Of a stretch of DNA of 64,000 nt, positions 34,761-46,085 are shown piece by piece; position 1 is the first letter of the stretch, and the number at the start of each line of letters is the position of its first letter. The position numbers were made by a program, and so were the translations under genes. This DNA comes from Acanthochlamys bracteata (lineage: Eukaryota > Streptophyta > Magnoliopsida > Pandanales > Velloziaceae): assembly GCA_019914995.1 (NCBI GenBank), contig CM034131.1, positions 9,704,501 through 9,768,500 on the forward strand, in the 5' to 3' direction. The notes below the pieces were generated by a model. It was not told the DNA's origin and searched no databases. It saw nothing but the letters and a program-made list of their open reading frames with translations.

Positions 34761-36457
34761 ATGGCTACCAGTTTTAGTACTGATCTTTCTCTCCAGATCA
34801 GTACTCCTCCATCTTTAACCACCATTGTTGAAACTAGCTCTGCGATTGACGGATCGACGGTCTCTAACTCCGGCAATAACAACAACAACAGCAGTGCTAG
34901 CGCTTGCGATTGCAGCCACGCGCAAACAGAACCGACTCTAACCTTGGGTTTGAATAATCAAGCTCAGAAAAGTAGTAGCCATCATAATCATCGACAGATC
35001 TGTACGTCCAAGAGGAGTTCAAGATCATCATCACAACTACAAGGACGAGAAAATAAGAGAAGTATTCGAGTTCCAAGGATGCGGTGGACTACAACACTCC
35101 ACGCTCATTTTGTTCACGCAGTCGAGCTTCTCGGCGGCCATGAAAGTATATATATATGTATAACTTGTTAATTAGCTATGCTTCAATAAAGAAGAGTTCG
35201 ATTGATGAATTTTTGGTACATGGCATTGATTTTGATTCAGGAGCAACGCCGAAATCAGTGTTAGAGCTTATGAACGTGAAGGATCTCACTCTTGCTCATG
35301 TAAAGAGTCACTTGCAGGTAAGAAAGACATGAACACACCGTACTTCGCAAAACCCAAAAACAAGGAGATAGATGCTTAATTTTATTTTGTTTCTTAATTG
35401 TGTGGTGTTCTCACTGCTAGGGTTAGGGTTTTTATTTTTTCCCTATGAAGGGAACAAGTAGTTAAGGACAAAAATGGCATCTGTGGTTAGTAATCCAGGC
35501 ATGGTGGACTTATCTTCCCCATTCAACTATAGCTAGCTAGCTAGGTTTTCTTTCTCAATTCAGTGCTTGATCATTTTCTTTTTCTTCGATTGCAGATGTA
35601 CAGAGCAGTGAAAAGCACTGACAGATCAGGAACAGGTATTCAATTTAGAAATTTTTTTCTTCTTTCTGCAACACTTCACCTACATACTCTACTTTACCCT
35701 TATCTCAATACACTCATCAAAATCTTGGTTTTTTCTTCTCTTCAAAATCATTGATACTAAATTATTTTTTATTGTTTGTACCTTACTGGCCCTGGGGCTT
35801 AGTTAATAATTATGTACATTTGCTTCAGCACTGCTGCAAACAGAGATGGATTTGATGATTCAACAAAGAACATCAACTAATTCATCAAGCATGGGATCAG
35901 TTGATTATCGTGTAGTGGAAAAGAAATCAACTAGTTCTTCAAACTCCACCACCACCAATCCCTCTACCAACGACAACAACAAGGTCTGCACTGTAACATT
36001 ATCTCCCTTCCCCATATCTTGAGAGTATATACAAGAGAGACAAAGACTGACTACTTAATTACAGATGGTGTTTTTATATTGGAGAATCATTGGGATTGTT
36101 TGGTTATTGGATTTATCTTAGCTAGCAGCAGGTTGTGGAGTTTTAAAGAGACAAGAGAGAATATTTAATTGTGACATTTAACATATATATTATATCTATG
36201 ATTTGCATATTGCATTCAGGTCATTGAGATCAGAAATTAAACAATGAATATGCTGTAAGATTAATTTATCACTAACAAACTAATTATGTAACAGCAAAGT
36301 TTAATAATCTATTATGGAGTTAAACTGATAACTATAAGTTTTAAATGTATGCAGACGATAGGCATCCATGGATACTTGGAGCTCATGTGCACCGCAAAGC
36401 AACATTCTGCATTCATCAACTGATCGCAATATTTCTTTGAGCAAAGAAGATAATTAG
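34761..36457 (+). CDS. KAN4: KANADI-family GARP transcription factor (KAN4/ATS-like), C-terminally truncated
   Basis: KANADI proteins are nuclear GARP-domain repressors that set abaxial identity; the KAN4/ATS type acts in ovule integuments. Exons 34761-35145, 35241-35317, 35596-35635, 35829-35983 and about 36362-36457 give about 250 residues. The N-terminus has the LSLQISTP motif. The GARP domain spans the first three exons: RVPRMRWTTTLHAHFVHAVE, LLGGHERATPKSVLELMNVK and DLTLAHVKSHLQMYRAVKST, all key residues present. The end is abnormal. The last coding codon before the exon 5 donor (36458) is TAG where CAG would read through, and the most consensus acceptor for exon 5 (36354) puts it out of frame. 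A further homologous exon (36551-36670) remains downstream. The protein may be functional but shortened, or the gene may be decaying. Confidence 0.75.
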
Positions 36458-36550
36458 GTAAATTAAAATTTCAGCATATATATTGTTGGTAATTAATTGT
36501 TTTAAGTAATCTTTTCAAAAAGCTAGTTAAATTGCATTTACTGATCGCAG

Positions 36551-36750
36551 ACAGAAAACGATGAAGGACCTCCGAGGCGAAATTCAAGTTCATCTATAGA
36601 AACTAGTTTGAATGCCTTCTCTGATGATCATCATGAACTGCTCCCCTTGTCAATGCCTATGCCAAACTTATAAAATAGCATTAGGAAGACAAGCGTTGGC
36701 AAATGCAGTTACCCTAGCTGCCTGTTAAGTTCTTTCGATGAACTCGCCCT
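36551..36750 (+). pseudogene. Stranded last exon of the KANADI gene
   Basis: After a good acceptor the frame reads TENDEGPPRRNSSSSIETSL and then PMPNL followed by TAA. Beyond that, the bases resemble a degraded form of the conserved C-terminal LxFxLGRxSWQM motif (ttaggaagacaagcgttggc), out of frame. It is cut off from the upstream exons by the TAG at 36455-36457. Identification relies on position and the weak motif. Confidence 0.5.
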
Positions 36751-37205
36751 CTTGCCAGTGTTTGTGAAACCAACAAAAGAAGAAGAAGAACTACAACTAC
36801 TGCGCATGCATCGATCGTCCATGCTTGGTGTTACAAGGTTTGCTTAATTAATTTGATCTTGTTGATTATGGAGTACGATCTTAAGAAAATGGTTGGTTAA
36901 TTTCTTCGTCAAGAGCTTTGCATGCTTCTATGTATTCTGTATAATAAAAAACTTTAATTATCTACTGTTTTTGGACAATACTTGGATATCTAAAACAAGT
37001 AGTACTGAAGAAGCAACTTTGGTTTTAAGGGAACGACAGCTACAGACTGAGAACAATCCCATGATTAGTTTGCGGAATCCGTAAGAAAGTTAGTTCTACT
37101 GTTGTAGAACAGTTACCAAAACTTCAATTAATCAATCAAAAACTTATTAATGTAGTACAGACATATGCCACCGTCCATGCAAATGCAAATAGGTGCTACT
37201 TGGAT

Positions 37206-37430
37206 TCGGAGGTCGTTTGGGAAAGTTTTTATCATAAGCTAATTTTTATTTTTTTTTATTTTATATATTTTAATATATTTTTATAATTATATAAAAATTT
37301 ATTTAAAAATTTAACATAACTTAACGTAGTAAATTTTTTTTTATTACTTATTTTTATTTTTTTAATTCAAAAATAAATATTTTCTATTTTAAAAAAATTT
37401 ATTGTATAAACCACTCTCAAACGCCTTTGA
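37206..37430. repeat. MITE of the GGTGCGTTTGG family
   Basis: Starts ggtcgtttgggaaagttttt and ends accactctcaaacgcctttg. The interior parallels the 30665 copy (taacgtagtaaatttttttt). Non-coding. Confidence 0.6.
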
Positions 37431-37579
37431 TTGAATGAAGAAAACTCATGTTAGCTATCTGCAGTATATATAGTAGAACTCAATTATTACATGATCATAT
37501 CTTTTAAGAGAAAATATTTCACAAGCTTAGCTGTATACGTTAATCACTCAAACACTAATAACTCATATATTATTATGAT

Positions 37580-37815
37580 GCGTGGAGGGGAGTTTGGAAT
37601 TGATTATAAAATAAAAATTTTAGAATAAAATATATTTTTATTCTATTTTAATAAATACTTTTTTATTTTGATATCAAAATAATACTTTTATAATGTAAAT
37701 TGTTTATATTTTTTAAAAGTTTAAATAAAATTTATAAAATATTATATAAAAATTATTAATAAAATAAAATAAAAAATTAATAAATTTTTTCGGATAAGCT
37801 TTGTCAAACAACTGT
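37580..37815. repeat. MITE-like element related to 39062 copy
   Basis: Starts ggagtttggaattgattataaaataaaa and ends ggataagctttgtcaaacaac. The inverted ends resemble those at 39062 (gtttagaattgtttataaaa; ataagctgcgtcaaacgc). Confidence 0.5.
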
Positions 37816-39061
37816 GTCAGTGTGTTACTTGAATGACGATTTGAGTTTTTAAGTACTTAATTATAAAATAAATTTTTTTACAATAAAAATATTTTAAAAA
37901 TAAGTTTTATTTTTTATTTAAAAAAAACTTTTATGATAAATAATATTTATATTTTTTAAATATTTAAATAAAAATATTAAGAAATTTATTTAAAATAATA
38001 AAATAAAGTACTTTCTAAATACACTGCTCAAAAGTACATTTCATTATTGAGATGACATGAAAGAAAATTCAAATTTTTTCAAATTATATATATTTTAATT
38101 ATCACTTTAAAGTTTATTCTATTAAAATTTTACTTTTTATTAAATTATTTTAAAAAAAAGTTATTTAGCGAAGTTTATTTTATATAATTAAAATACGAAC
38201 ATATTGAAGAATAATCGTACACCCAAAATTTAGGCCCGTTTGATTGATACGATAACTAGTGCTTATTGAAACAGGAAAATGTTTAGTAATTATTATGACA
38301 ACACCAAACTCTGTTTCCAATTTTTGCTTCAACGTATCAAGCTAAATTTTCCTTGGCCCTGGTGCTATCTGATATACGGTCGGGTAGAGTACTAGGTCTC
38401 CGGTTATGTGTGATTTGTACGAAGCTCAGCGGTTTTTAAAATATCTGTATCTAAGTTTTATAAAAATTAAAAATAAAAATAAATTTTTTTAATAAAAATA
38501 AAAATAAAAATAAAGTTCAGTATTTATATTTTAATAATTTTTTAAAATATATTAAAAATTAAAAAATATAATTATATTATAATATATATAAATAAAAAAA
38601 TTAAAATTAAAATTTTGTACGTAAAAATATTAAATTTTTTGTATAATTAAAATATACATAATGTTTGGAATTTAAAATTTGATAAAAAAAAAGTAAAATA
38701 AGGGGTGATTGAAACACCCACTAAGCGGATTGGAAAGACTTTCATGTTTCTCAAGAGCAGTTACCGCCTTTCGAACTAGTAGCTGAGCTCTTCGTCGTAC
38801 CTGTGGAATGACATAACATTCACTGTGCTGCTGTAATTGTAATGTACATCTTAAACTTTACTGATCCATTGAGCACAAAGAAGTTTTGGCTTCCCTGTTT
38901 CTCGCTGTTATTGTAATCCTGTATTAGAATCTTTCGAACTGTTGACAAAATTGTTCCTATCTATGAGCTGTGTTTTTTTTTGGGACATTTATGTTACCGT
39001 TCTCCCTTCGGAGTAGCGATGATGACAAAGAAGAAAGCGAACGTTTGTGGCACTGTAATTC

Positions 39062-39300
39062 ATCGAGCGTTTAGAATTGTTTATAAAATAAAATTTTTTT
39101 AAAATAGAATATATTTTTATTTTTTTTAAAAATAAGTTTTATTTTTTTAAAAAAAAATAATAAAAATATGTAATATAAAATTTTTTTATATTTTTTAAAT
39201 TTTTAAATAATTTTTTTATATACTTATAAAATATATATTAAAAAATATAAAATAAAAAAAAATTAAAAAATAATTTTTTATAAGCTGCGTCAAACGCACC
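39062..39300. repeat. MITE of the GGTGCGTTTGG family
   Basis: The left end gagcgtttagaattgtttat and the right end ataagctgcgtcaaacgcac are imperfect reverse complements. The interior is A/T runs, about 240 bases, close to the PetM 3' end. Confidence 0.6.
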
Positions 39301-39472
39301 TAAAATATAACTCAAGATGCAAGTATCACAACAGTTATTTAATCAATTCACTTTGCAAGCTTATGAAAATTATCATGACGAAGTTTTTCTTCTTAGTAAA
39401 TACAACAAAAACAGAATCAACAATTTTAACTCATGAGAGAATAAGAAGAAGATCAGAAGCAAACTGTTTGGT

Positions 39473-39826
39473 TTATTCTGCTTCTTCTAGTGAAGCCTCT
39501 ATACGCAGAAGAACGAAACCAACTGCAACACCAACAAGAACAAGTCCATTCATGATAGCAGCAATCCTGAATATCTCCGCTGTAGCGTTGCATGTTGACG
39601 ACAACGCTCCTCCTCCACCAATCTTTTTCATTCCTTGCGTAGGTTTCTTCAGACAACTCATTACCATTGCAAAAGATCGGTCAGAGCAGGCAGGCATGCC
39701 AAGGTGTGCAACGTTGTTATGTGCCTTGAGACCTGAAAAACCATTCAGTCCTTCAATATAACTGATCTTCGGCTTCGTTCTCATTGCGGTTGTGCTGCTC
39801 ATTGCTGCTGCAGATATTGCCGCCAT
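39473..39826 (-). CDS. petM: Cytochrome b6-f complex subunit 7, PetM, chloroplastic
   Basis: PetM is a single-span subunit of the thylakoid cytochrome b6f complex, which passes electrons from plastoquinol to plastocyanin. The 117-residue precursor has a long presequence (about 80 residues, rich in Ala, Ser and Lys, with [12 protein letters not shown]) for plastid and thylakoid import. The C-terminal ~37 residues form the mature subunit: [12 protein letters not shown], then the hydrophobic span [13 protein letters not shown] and the conserved tail [10 protein letters not shown]. The coding region has no intron, but the leader does: a minus-strand intron at 39841-39925 ends in ATTACAG 14 bases before the ATG. 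The start codon is the first ATG after that acceptor. Confidence 0.88.
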   Translation of the reverse strand: MAAISAAAMSSTTAMRTKPKISYIEGLNGFSGLKAHNNVAHLGMPACSDRSFAMVMSCLKKPTQGMKKIGGGGALSSTCNATAEIFRIAAIMNGLVLVGVAVGFVLLRIEASLEEAE

Positions 39827-40401
39827 CTTTTGTTTATAGACTGTAATGCAAACAACTTAATCAGGAAAGAGTTTATAAAAAAAAAAAAGAGAAACGGAAT
39901 GAAGAAAAGTTTGTTTGGTGAATACCTGATGGCAAGTTACTAGTATTGAGTGAGAAGAACGAGGGGTCGTAAAGAAGAGTTTTTTTATGGAAGATTGTGG
40001 TAGGAATTTGGATAGGGTTAGAGGGAATGGTTGGCTACCAATAGGAATGAACTCCTTATTCAATCATGGCCATTGAGATGGACACAAACATATATGGTCA
40101 TTATAGTCAAGTTGAAGCAGGTTTGGTTTTTGATGGATATCCAAAATGTATCAACCGCACAAGATGTAGGTAGAGTTCATAATCCCAGCTTTTACATTCC
40201 AAAATCTTTCAGAAACTTACAATAACATGCTTTGATCATACTACTACTTATATGGAATGCACCTAAGTGCCAAAATCAGGTTCTGAAAAGCACATGATGC
40301 TTTTACAACTTTTGTGAACTGAGTAGTTTCTGAGATGATCATGTTCCATCTACCATTAGAAACTAAAGAAATACAATAGGCATCAAACTAATCGAAGGAT
40401 A

Positions 40402-42509
40402 TTATTTCACTAGCAGGGTGCTACCATTTGCTTCATTAGCTCTGAAAATATGCACTTTTATGGCACCAGCATCAAGGAACTCGAAGATGCACACATCTGT
40501 TTTCATGATATTGTTCGACCTTATGAATTTGTACCAACCGATGCCGAATTCTGTATTGCCATTCAACCGCGTCCTTATTTGCACAATCCACTGCCTTTCA
40601 CGGGGATCATAAAGGAGCAATTTCTTCTGCCTTGCCAGGCCAAATTTTTTCACCAGCATCCTTGGAATTGCCTGCATGTACACCGTGATAGTTAAGGACT
40701 CGCTAAGTGTCTTGCATGACACTCTTCGCTGTGATTATTAACTCTTTGAGATGAACAAGAAGTTCAAACTATGCCTAGACTATCCCCTCTTGAAAGGTTA
40801 GGATGGCAAAATTATGGACTACAACAACCACAGAAGACTGATAACAGAGATTGGATTACCACACAGACGTTTCGATTAGATTTCCATGTGTACACAAAGG
40901 ATGAATGCTCAGACTTGAAAGAGTGCGCAGCATGTAGAACACTTCCTCTGTTGAATCTGGGGAGATGTGTCTCTATTGATTGGACTATAGGGTTGTCTAC
41001 AAGGAGAAACAAATTATTATTATCAGCATTAGAATATGCAATTCCTAAATATGAAAAAGAAGCATAATACTTCATTTGCTACCACTTTTTCTTGCTGGTT
41101 CTGAATTTTCTTTCTTAACTCCTTGCCCTCGGAATATGTGAACATGAATTAGAGCACCGCCTTGAATAAACTCAAAACAACAAGCATCTCCTTCTCCCAA
41201 TGAATTTCCTTTTACGAATGCAGACCACCCAGTATAGAAATCTGCACGACCATCTACCCGACAATGTACTTTGACCTGCCATGTTCTCCATTTTGGATCT
41301 CGTAGGATTACAAACTTCTTCTTGACAACTTCAAATTCTTCCGCCAAAGCATGAGGAATCGTCTAGACCAAAGTACAGAACTCTTGACAATGCAATACTC
41401 AAAATAAAGTTGCATGAGACATTGCATTCAACAGCAAACTCAAGAATTGCAAGCGAAATCCTTTTCCAAAGAGTATATACATAGATTAAATTGTATAGGT
41501 GTTCGCATAGTTGAAGCCTAAAACTAATAGCAAAACAATGTTGCATGGACAGCTTCATGTAATAGCAAAACAATATTCCAAAGACAAGAGTTTGACTGTT
41601 GGTAGAATATGCTACTAAAGAAGAATTGCATTCACCAAGCTTGATCAACTAGCAGTGCTCAGACCTCACTCACCAGTCTATGCGTTCGGTAAGTTGTCCA
41701 AGCAGTAACGAAATGTGGATGTGCAGGCTTGAAGGTACATGCATCTGTGAAAGCTTTCTGTTTCTCAATCTCATTTAGAGGCCTATTTAAAGGAATAAAC
41801 CCACCTAAAACAAGAAGAGCACCATTAAAAAAGGGGCAAAACTAGTAAAAGAAAAACTATCTAAAGATTCAAACTTCTTTCCTGAAAACAGAAATCAGAA
41901 ACAGTTGTTATACTCACTACTAGTTTTCCCAATATATATATGCTCTTTTTCTGCTTTCTTGCTCTTCTTCTTCTTTTTCTCAAGTGTTGCTTCCTTCTTC
42001 TCAATGTCTTCAGCGAACTTCTCGCACCCTGTATTCCCATAAACCTGCTTCAATAGTATTGCAAACAGTTCTTGTTAAAAATTTCAACACTTATCCGTGA
42101 AGATTCGAGCTTGCATGTGAATTTGAACAACCTTTACATCGAAGACGAAATCTCCATCGTAGTAGAAGACCAAAAAATCACCGTGAACAATGGCAAGGTC
42201 TCTCACAAAATCTTCCCAACCATTTTGCAGCGACCAACAGCCATCAGCATCACGGCAAATTTTCGCAGACCATTTCCGGCCACCGGGATCTCTCAGCACG
42301 GATTTCACCTCAAGACTTTCTCTCAAGTGCTTAGAGAACGAAGGCGGTATTCTCTACAGAGCAAAAAAGCAAAACTTCTCAAGAAAACAGAAAGAAAGAA
42401 CCAACCGTAGCAAAAAAGATGGAGACGTTTGTTGTTTTACCAGTGAGGAGGCGAAGTTTCCGATCATGACTTTGAAGAAAGACGGTTTCTTTTCTTGTGA
42501 TTTCACCAT
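40402..42509 (-). CDS. B3-domain (REM-type) transcription factor, triple B3, copy A
   Basis: A nuclear DNA-binding protein of the reproductive-meristem (REM) B3 class. Seven exons keep phase: 42441-42509, 42132-42353, 41918-42044, 41674-41804, 41083-41362, 40860-40996 and 40402-40671, giving 411 residues. B3-1 spans exons 1-2 (PSFFKVMIGNF, RIPPSFSKHL, NGWEDFVRDLAIVHGDFLVF). B3-2 is exon 5 (TIPHALAEEFEVVKKKFVIL, GWSAFVKGNSLGEGDACCFE). B3-3 is exon 7 (AIPRMLVKKFGLARQKKLLL, IFEFLDAGAIKVHIFR). Exon 3 is a Lys/Glu-rich linker, and exons 4 and 6 are short linkers. The start MVKSQEKKPSFF matches the other two copies. Exon sizes and phases are the same as in copy B apart from linker length, so they are recent tandem duplicates. 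Confidence 0.85.
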
Positions 42510-42860
42510 TTTTATTTTGATCCAGTGAAGCAGAGAGCTACCAAACTCACCTCATCTTGAGCTCAGCGGAGTGATCGAGGCTTTCTTTGTTTTTTTTTTT
42601 CTGCTGGTGTTTGGGTTTTGCAGACTTGGTGGACACTGTGATCGAGGCATTTGCTTGCTGACTATTGAATGCGTGAGCGAGCAAGTTGTTGTTTCCCTTA
42701 TACATGTATATAACCGATCTTGAAGACTATATAACCGTTTTATAGATAAAAAGTTAGAAACTTTATGAGCAATTTCTGAAAGAATTAACACCAATTCAAA
42801 TTTACAGCAGACACTGACAACAAGTAGTTTACAAGATAACTAACGTCTGAATTTTACATG

Positions 42861-45321
42861 TCATGGCATAACAAAAGGTTCTGCTTGGAGTTTACAGAGC
42901 AGGAGTAGCAGCAGTAGAAGTAGGAGTTGCTGCTTCGGGTCTTCAACTTGGAATATATGAACCTGAACAGAATCGAAATTAAGAAACTCCAAGGCGCGAG
43001 CGTCTCTATGTTCCAAGCAGTTTTCCCTTGAGAAGCTGCACTGTCCGGTACGTAATGTTGCTGTCATGTTCTTCCTGTTAGGTATCTCCACAGACAATTG
43101 CCTCCTGTAAGGATCCAAAGGAGTCGAGTTCTTCTTCTCCCTTTGGCATGCTATGCTGACCATCATAAATGGAATTGTCTGCAAACAATTGCAAGAAATT
43201 TCAATGTTTACGCAAGTATCTGAAAATTTGTAATCAGTATTTCATGTACTTTGATATGAAAACTTCCCTGCACTTGTGTTCATTTGAGAAGTATCATAAT
43301 GCTAACCCTGAAAGTGTAATCTAGAGATTCCGCACGAATATATGAAGAACAGTTCCTCTGATTTGAAATATTGTGTTGTGTCGCACACATCCTATCAAGT
43401 TCACTCTTACTTGGGGGTCTCTCCACAGATTGGATGGCCTCATCTGCATAAGGATTATTAGAAAATAACGAAATATAAAACATGCTAAAGCTCAAACAAG
43501 GAATGTAATCAGAGATGCTGAAAACTGGGCAGTTTTTTTAAAGAACAAGTCGTAACAAGGCTACAAGGGAAACTCTCCTATCCCCGCATGCTAGAGAGAT
43601 CGGTGTAGTACAACACTCCATCCAATTCCATATGAGCCAACATAGCTCATGTCTTATATGCCAACAAAAGTAGCCTGACTACCATCAAAGTTGCCATAGG
43701 AGCATGGCAAGTTATTCACCAATTATATGCTAGGAAGCAAAAACTTTTCGTAACCTGGAATGTAATATAGCTTAACCTGACATATACATGATCGTACAAT
43801 TACAATTGGGAAGACTAACATCAAACTTTCATGTCTATTACTCCTGGAACTTGTGCAGCAGAAGAGGGAATTCACTGAAACCTGACTCATAAGAAAGCGA
43901 ATACATGCATGTCTATGCCATGATGCTATTGTTGAATTATGACATGAATCACAATTTCGATAATGCCTTTCTTACCATCATTGCTCAGAGAATCAGCACT
44001 TTCTTCTTTGACGCTTTTCTTATGAAGATCACCACCTTGCATAAATTCAAAGCAACAAGCATCTCCTTCTCTCAATGAGTTCCTTTTCTGAAGATCTAAC
44101 CATCCACCATATAAGCGTACATGGCCATCCTTTTGACCATAAATGTTTCGGTCTCAAGTTTGGATCTTCCAGTGTAATAAACTTTTTCTTTCCAAGTCCA
44201 TATTCTTTGGCCAGAGCAATAGGAATTGTCTGCATTACCATCACATTACTTAGAAAACAAATATTATATCAATGTGAAGAAACATGAAAATTAACAGCAG
44301 AATCATACTTAAGAACTCTGGACGCACCTGACATAGTAGCTTTTACGAAGGGCTCTACAAACTCAGTATAATATCCATCCATAGATAAAGTTAAAAGCAA
44401 TAAAAATCATAGTACAGACCAAGCAAGAAGTTTTGCTAGTTCTGCATGTTGTCACAAAATGCGGGTTACAAGGCTTCAAAGCACACGCCTCCTGAAATGC
44501 ATTTGTCATCTCAAACTTGGACCGAGACCTTCTCCACCAAATCAGTCCACTTCAACAACAAATGACAAAGGAAAGCCTTCCAGTAAGCACATGCAAATCC
44601 ATGTTCCAAGCTTACGATTAACCAGAATTGTTCTGCTATTTTTAACATCTATGAAGATTCAAAAATTTAAAGATAATTAAGTCAAGCAGCTATGAAATAT
44701 TAATACACACGACTTGTTCTTCTAATTAGAGAGTCTTTCCTTGTCTGCTTTTACTTTCCCTTCCTTCACCTCAACATGCCCTTGTCCTCGTTACTAGCCC
44801 CTCCTATTCCATCTCATCCACTGCTTCAATCTTCTCATTATCTCCGGCAACAGCAGCCGTGGAGCTACGAAGCTTTCTTCTTCCTTTCACAGCCACGCTT
44901 CCCATAAACCGAACATCGAAGACGAAATCTCCATCATAGAAGAACACCAAATATTCTCCATGAGCAATGGAGTGATCGCTTCAGAAAATCTTCCTACCCA
45001 CTCTTCAACGACCAATGATCATCGGCAGCACGGCAAACTTCCAGAGGCCATGTCTTGCCATCTGGTCCTCCGAGCATTGATTTCACTCCAAGGTTTCCCC
45101 TCAAGTGCTTCGAGAACGAAGGTGGAATTCTCTTCAGCCAATCCCAGATCAAAACCAGTAATAGAAACCAATAAGAATCAAATTTTCAAGAACAAAGGTT
45201 AAATCTTTTAACTCAAAAAGAAAAAATAAAAGATTCAATCTTTTCTGTTTACCAGAGAAGAATAGAAGTCGCCGATCATTACTTTGAAGAAAGACGGGCG
45301 ATTTCCCTGAGATTTGACCAT
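42861..45321 (-). pseudogene. B3-domain triple-B3 gene, copy C, pseudogene
   Basis: Lies between copies A and B in the same orientation. Exon 1 (45253-45321) is intact (MVKSQGNRPSFFKVMIGDF) with a good donor. B3-1 reads RIPPSFSKHLRGNLGVKSML but then has TAG where the others have a Trp codon (NGWEDF), and a one-base shift follows. The intron that separates B3-1 from the linker in copies A and B is absent: the end of B3-1 runs directly into the linker start (GTTTATGGGAAG) with only about one base lost. B3-2 (44047-44244) starts TIPIALAKEYGLGKKKFITL and is frameshifted in its second half. The linker (near 43380-43440, DEAIQSVERPPSKSELDR) and a degraded B3-3 (42861-43184, ending in a Leu run) follow. 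Loss of function looks certain. Confidence 0.85.
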
Positions 45322-45439
45322 TTTTCTGAGCTCGGTAGACTTCAGTCAGTGGAGTTATCAATGGTACTGTTTCTTTTTCTGCAGAAATCATGCTAATGTA
45401 TGCGCTGCATCGATGCATTAGAAATCAGACTGCTGAGAT

Positions 45440-45700
45440 GTTTGGCAAACTTTTTTTATTTTATTTCGTTTAATAAATTGTTTGTATACTTACAAATTTT
45501 AACAATATAAATAAGCTATATAAAATTTTTATATATAATCTTTATAAAATTTTAAAATTTTATAAATATTTAAAATTTAAAAAATATAATAAAATTATTT
45601 TATTACATATTCTTATTATTTTAAAATAAAAAATAAAATTTATTTTTAAAAAATAAAAATATTTTTTATTTCAAAAGTACTTTTAAATGTCCGCTAAAAA
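45440..45700. repeat. AT-rich MITE-like element upstream of copy C
   Basis: Begins gatgtttggcaaactttttt and ends near cttttaaatgtccgc, with A/T-run interior (ttattacatattcttattat) like the GGTGCGTTTGG family. It sits just outside the 5' end of the B3 pseudogene, where a promoter would be expected. Confidence 0.4.
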
Positions 45701-46085
45701 ATTCTAAACAGAAAGACTTTCGATAGATTTTTTCCTTTGACATTACCAAGCGTCCTACGTATATATAGGGCGCATTTTAATTTCTTAAGAAAGAGTAGCG
45801 AAAATGAACTCTGTGAAAATACAGTTTGATGAAAATAAAATTCGATAAAATATATAATTTATATAAATTTTAGTAAAAATAAAATTTAATATAAAATAAA
45901 AAGAAATTTCGGAGGACAATTGAAACAATTGAAATAGACCGAATTCAAAATATAAAGGAAAGAAATAGAGTTCCATGCAACTAAAACATACCCATACCTC
46001 AGAAGAAAAAGAATAAGACTGCTTCTATACAATGATTTACAAGCAGATGATTAACATCATTTCACATGAAGTTTGGAGTCCTAAC

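Larger units (their letters stand above)
36840..39470. other. AT-rich spacer with several MITEs
   Basis: No gene recognised. Elements of the GGTGCGTTTGG family lie at 37206-37430, about 37580-37815 and 39062-39300. Long A/T-run tracts fill 37860-38200 and 38450-38690. The right end is the PetM 3' flank. Confidence 0.5.

Noticed and set aside
39363-39761. 132-codon plus-strand frame over PetM
   Set aside because: It is antisense to the clearly identified PetM coding region.
42890-42935. Leucine run near the end of the B3 pseudogene as a functional feature
   Set aside because: Encoded by a simple trinucleotide-like tract in a gene already disabled upstream.
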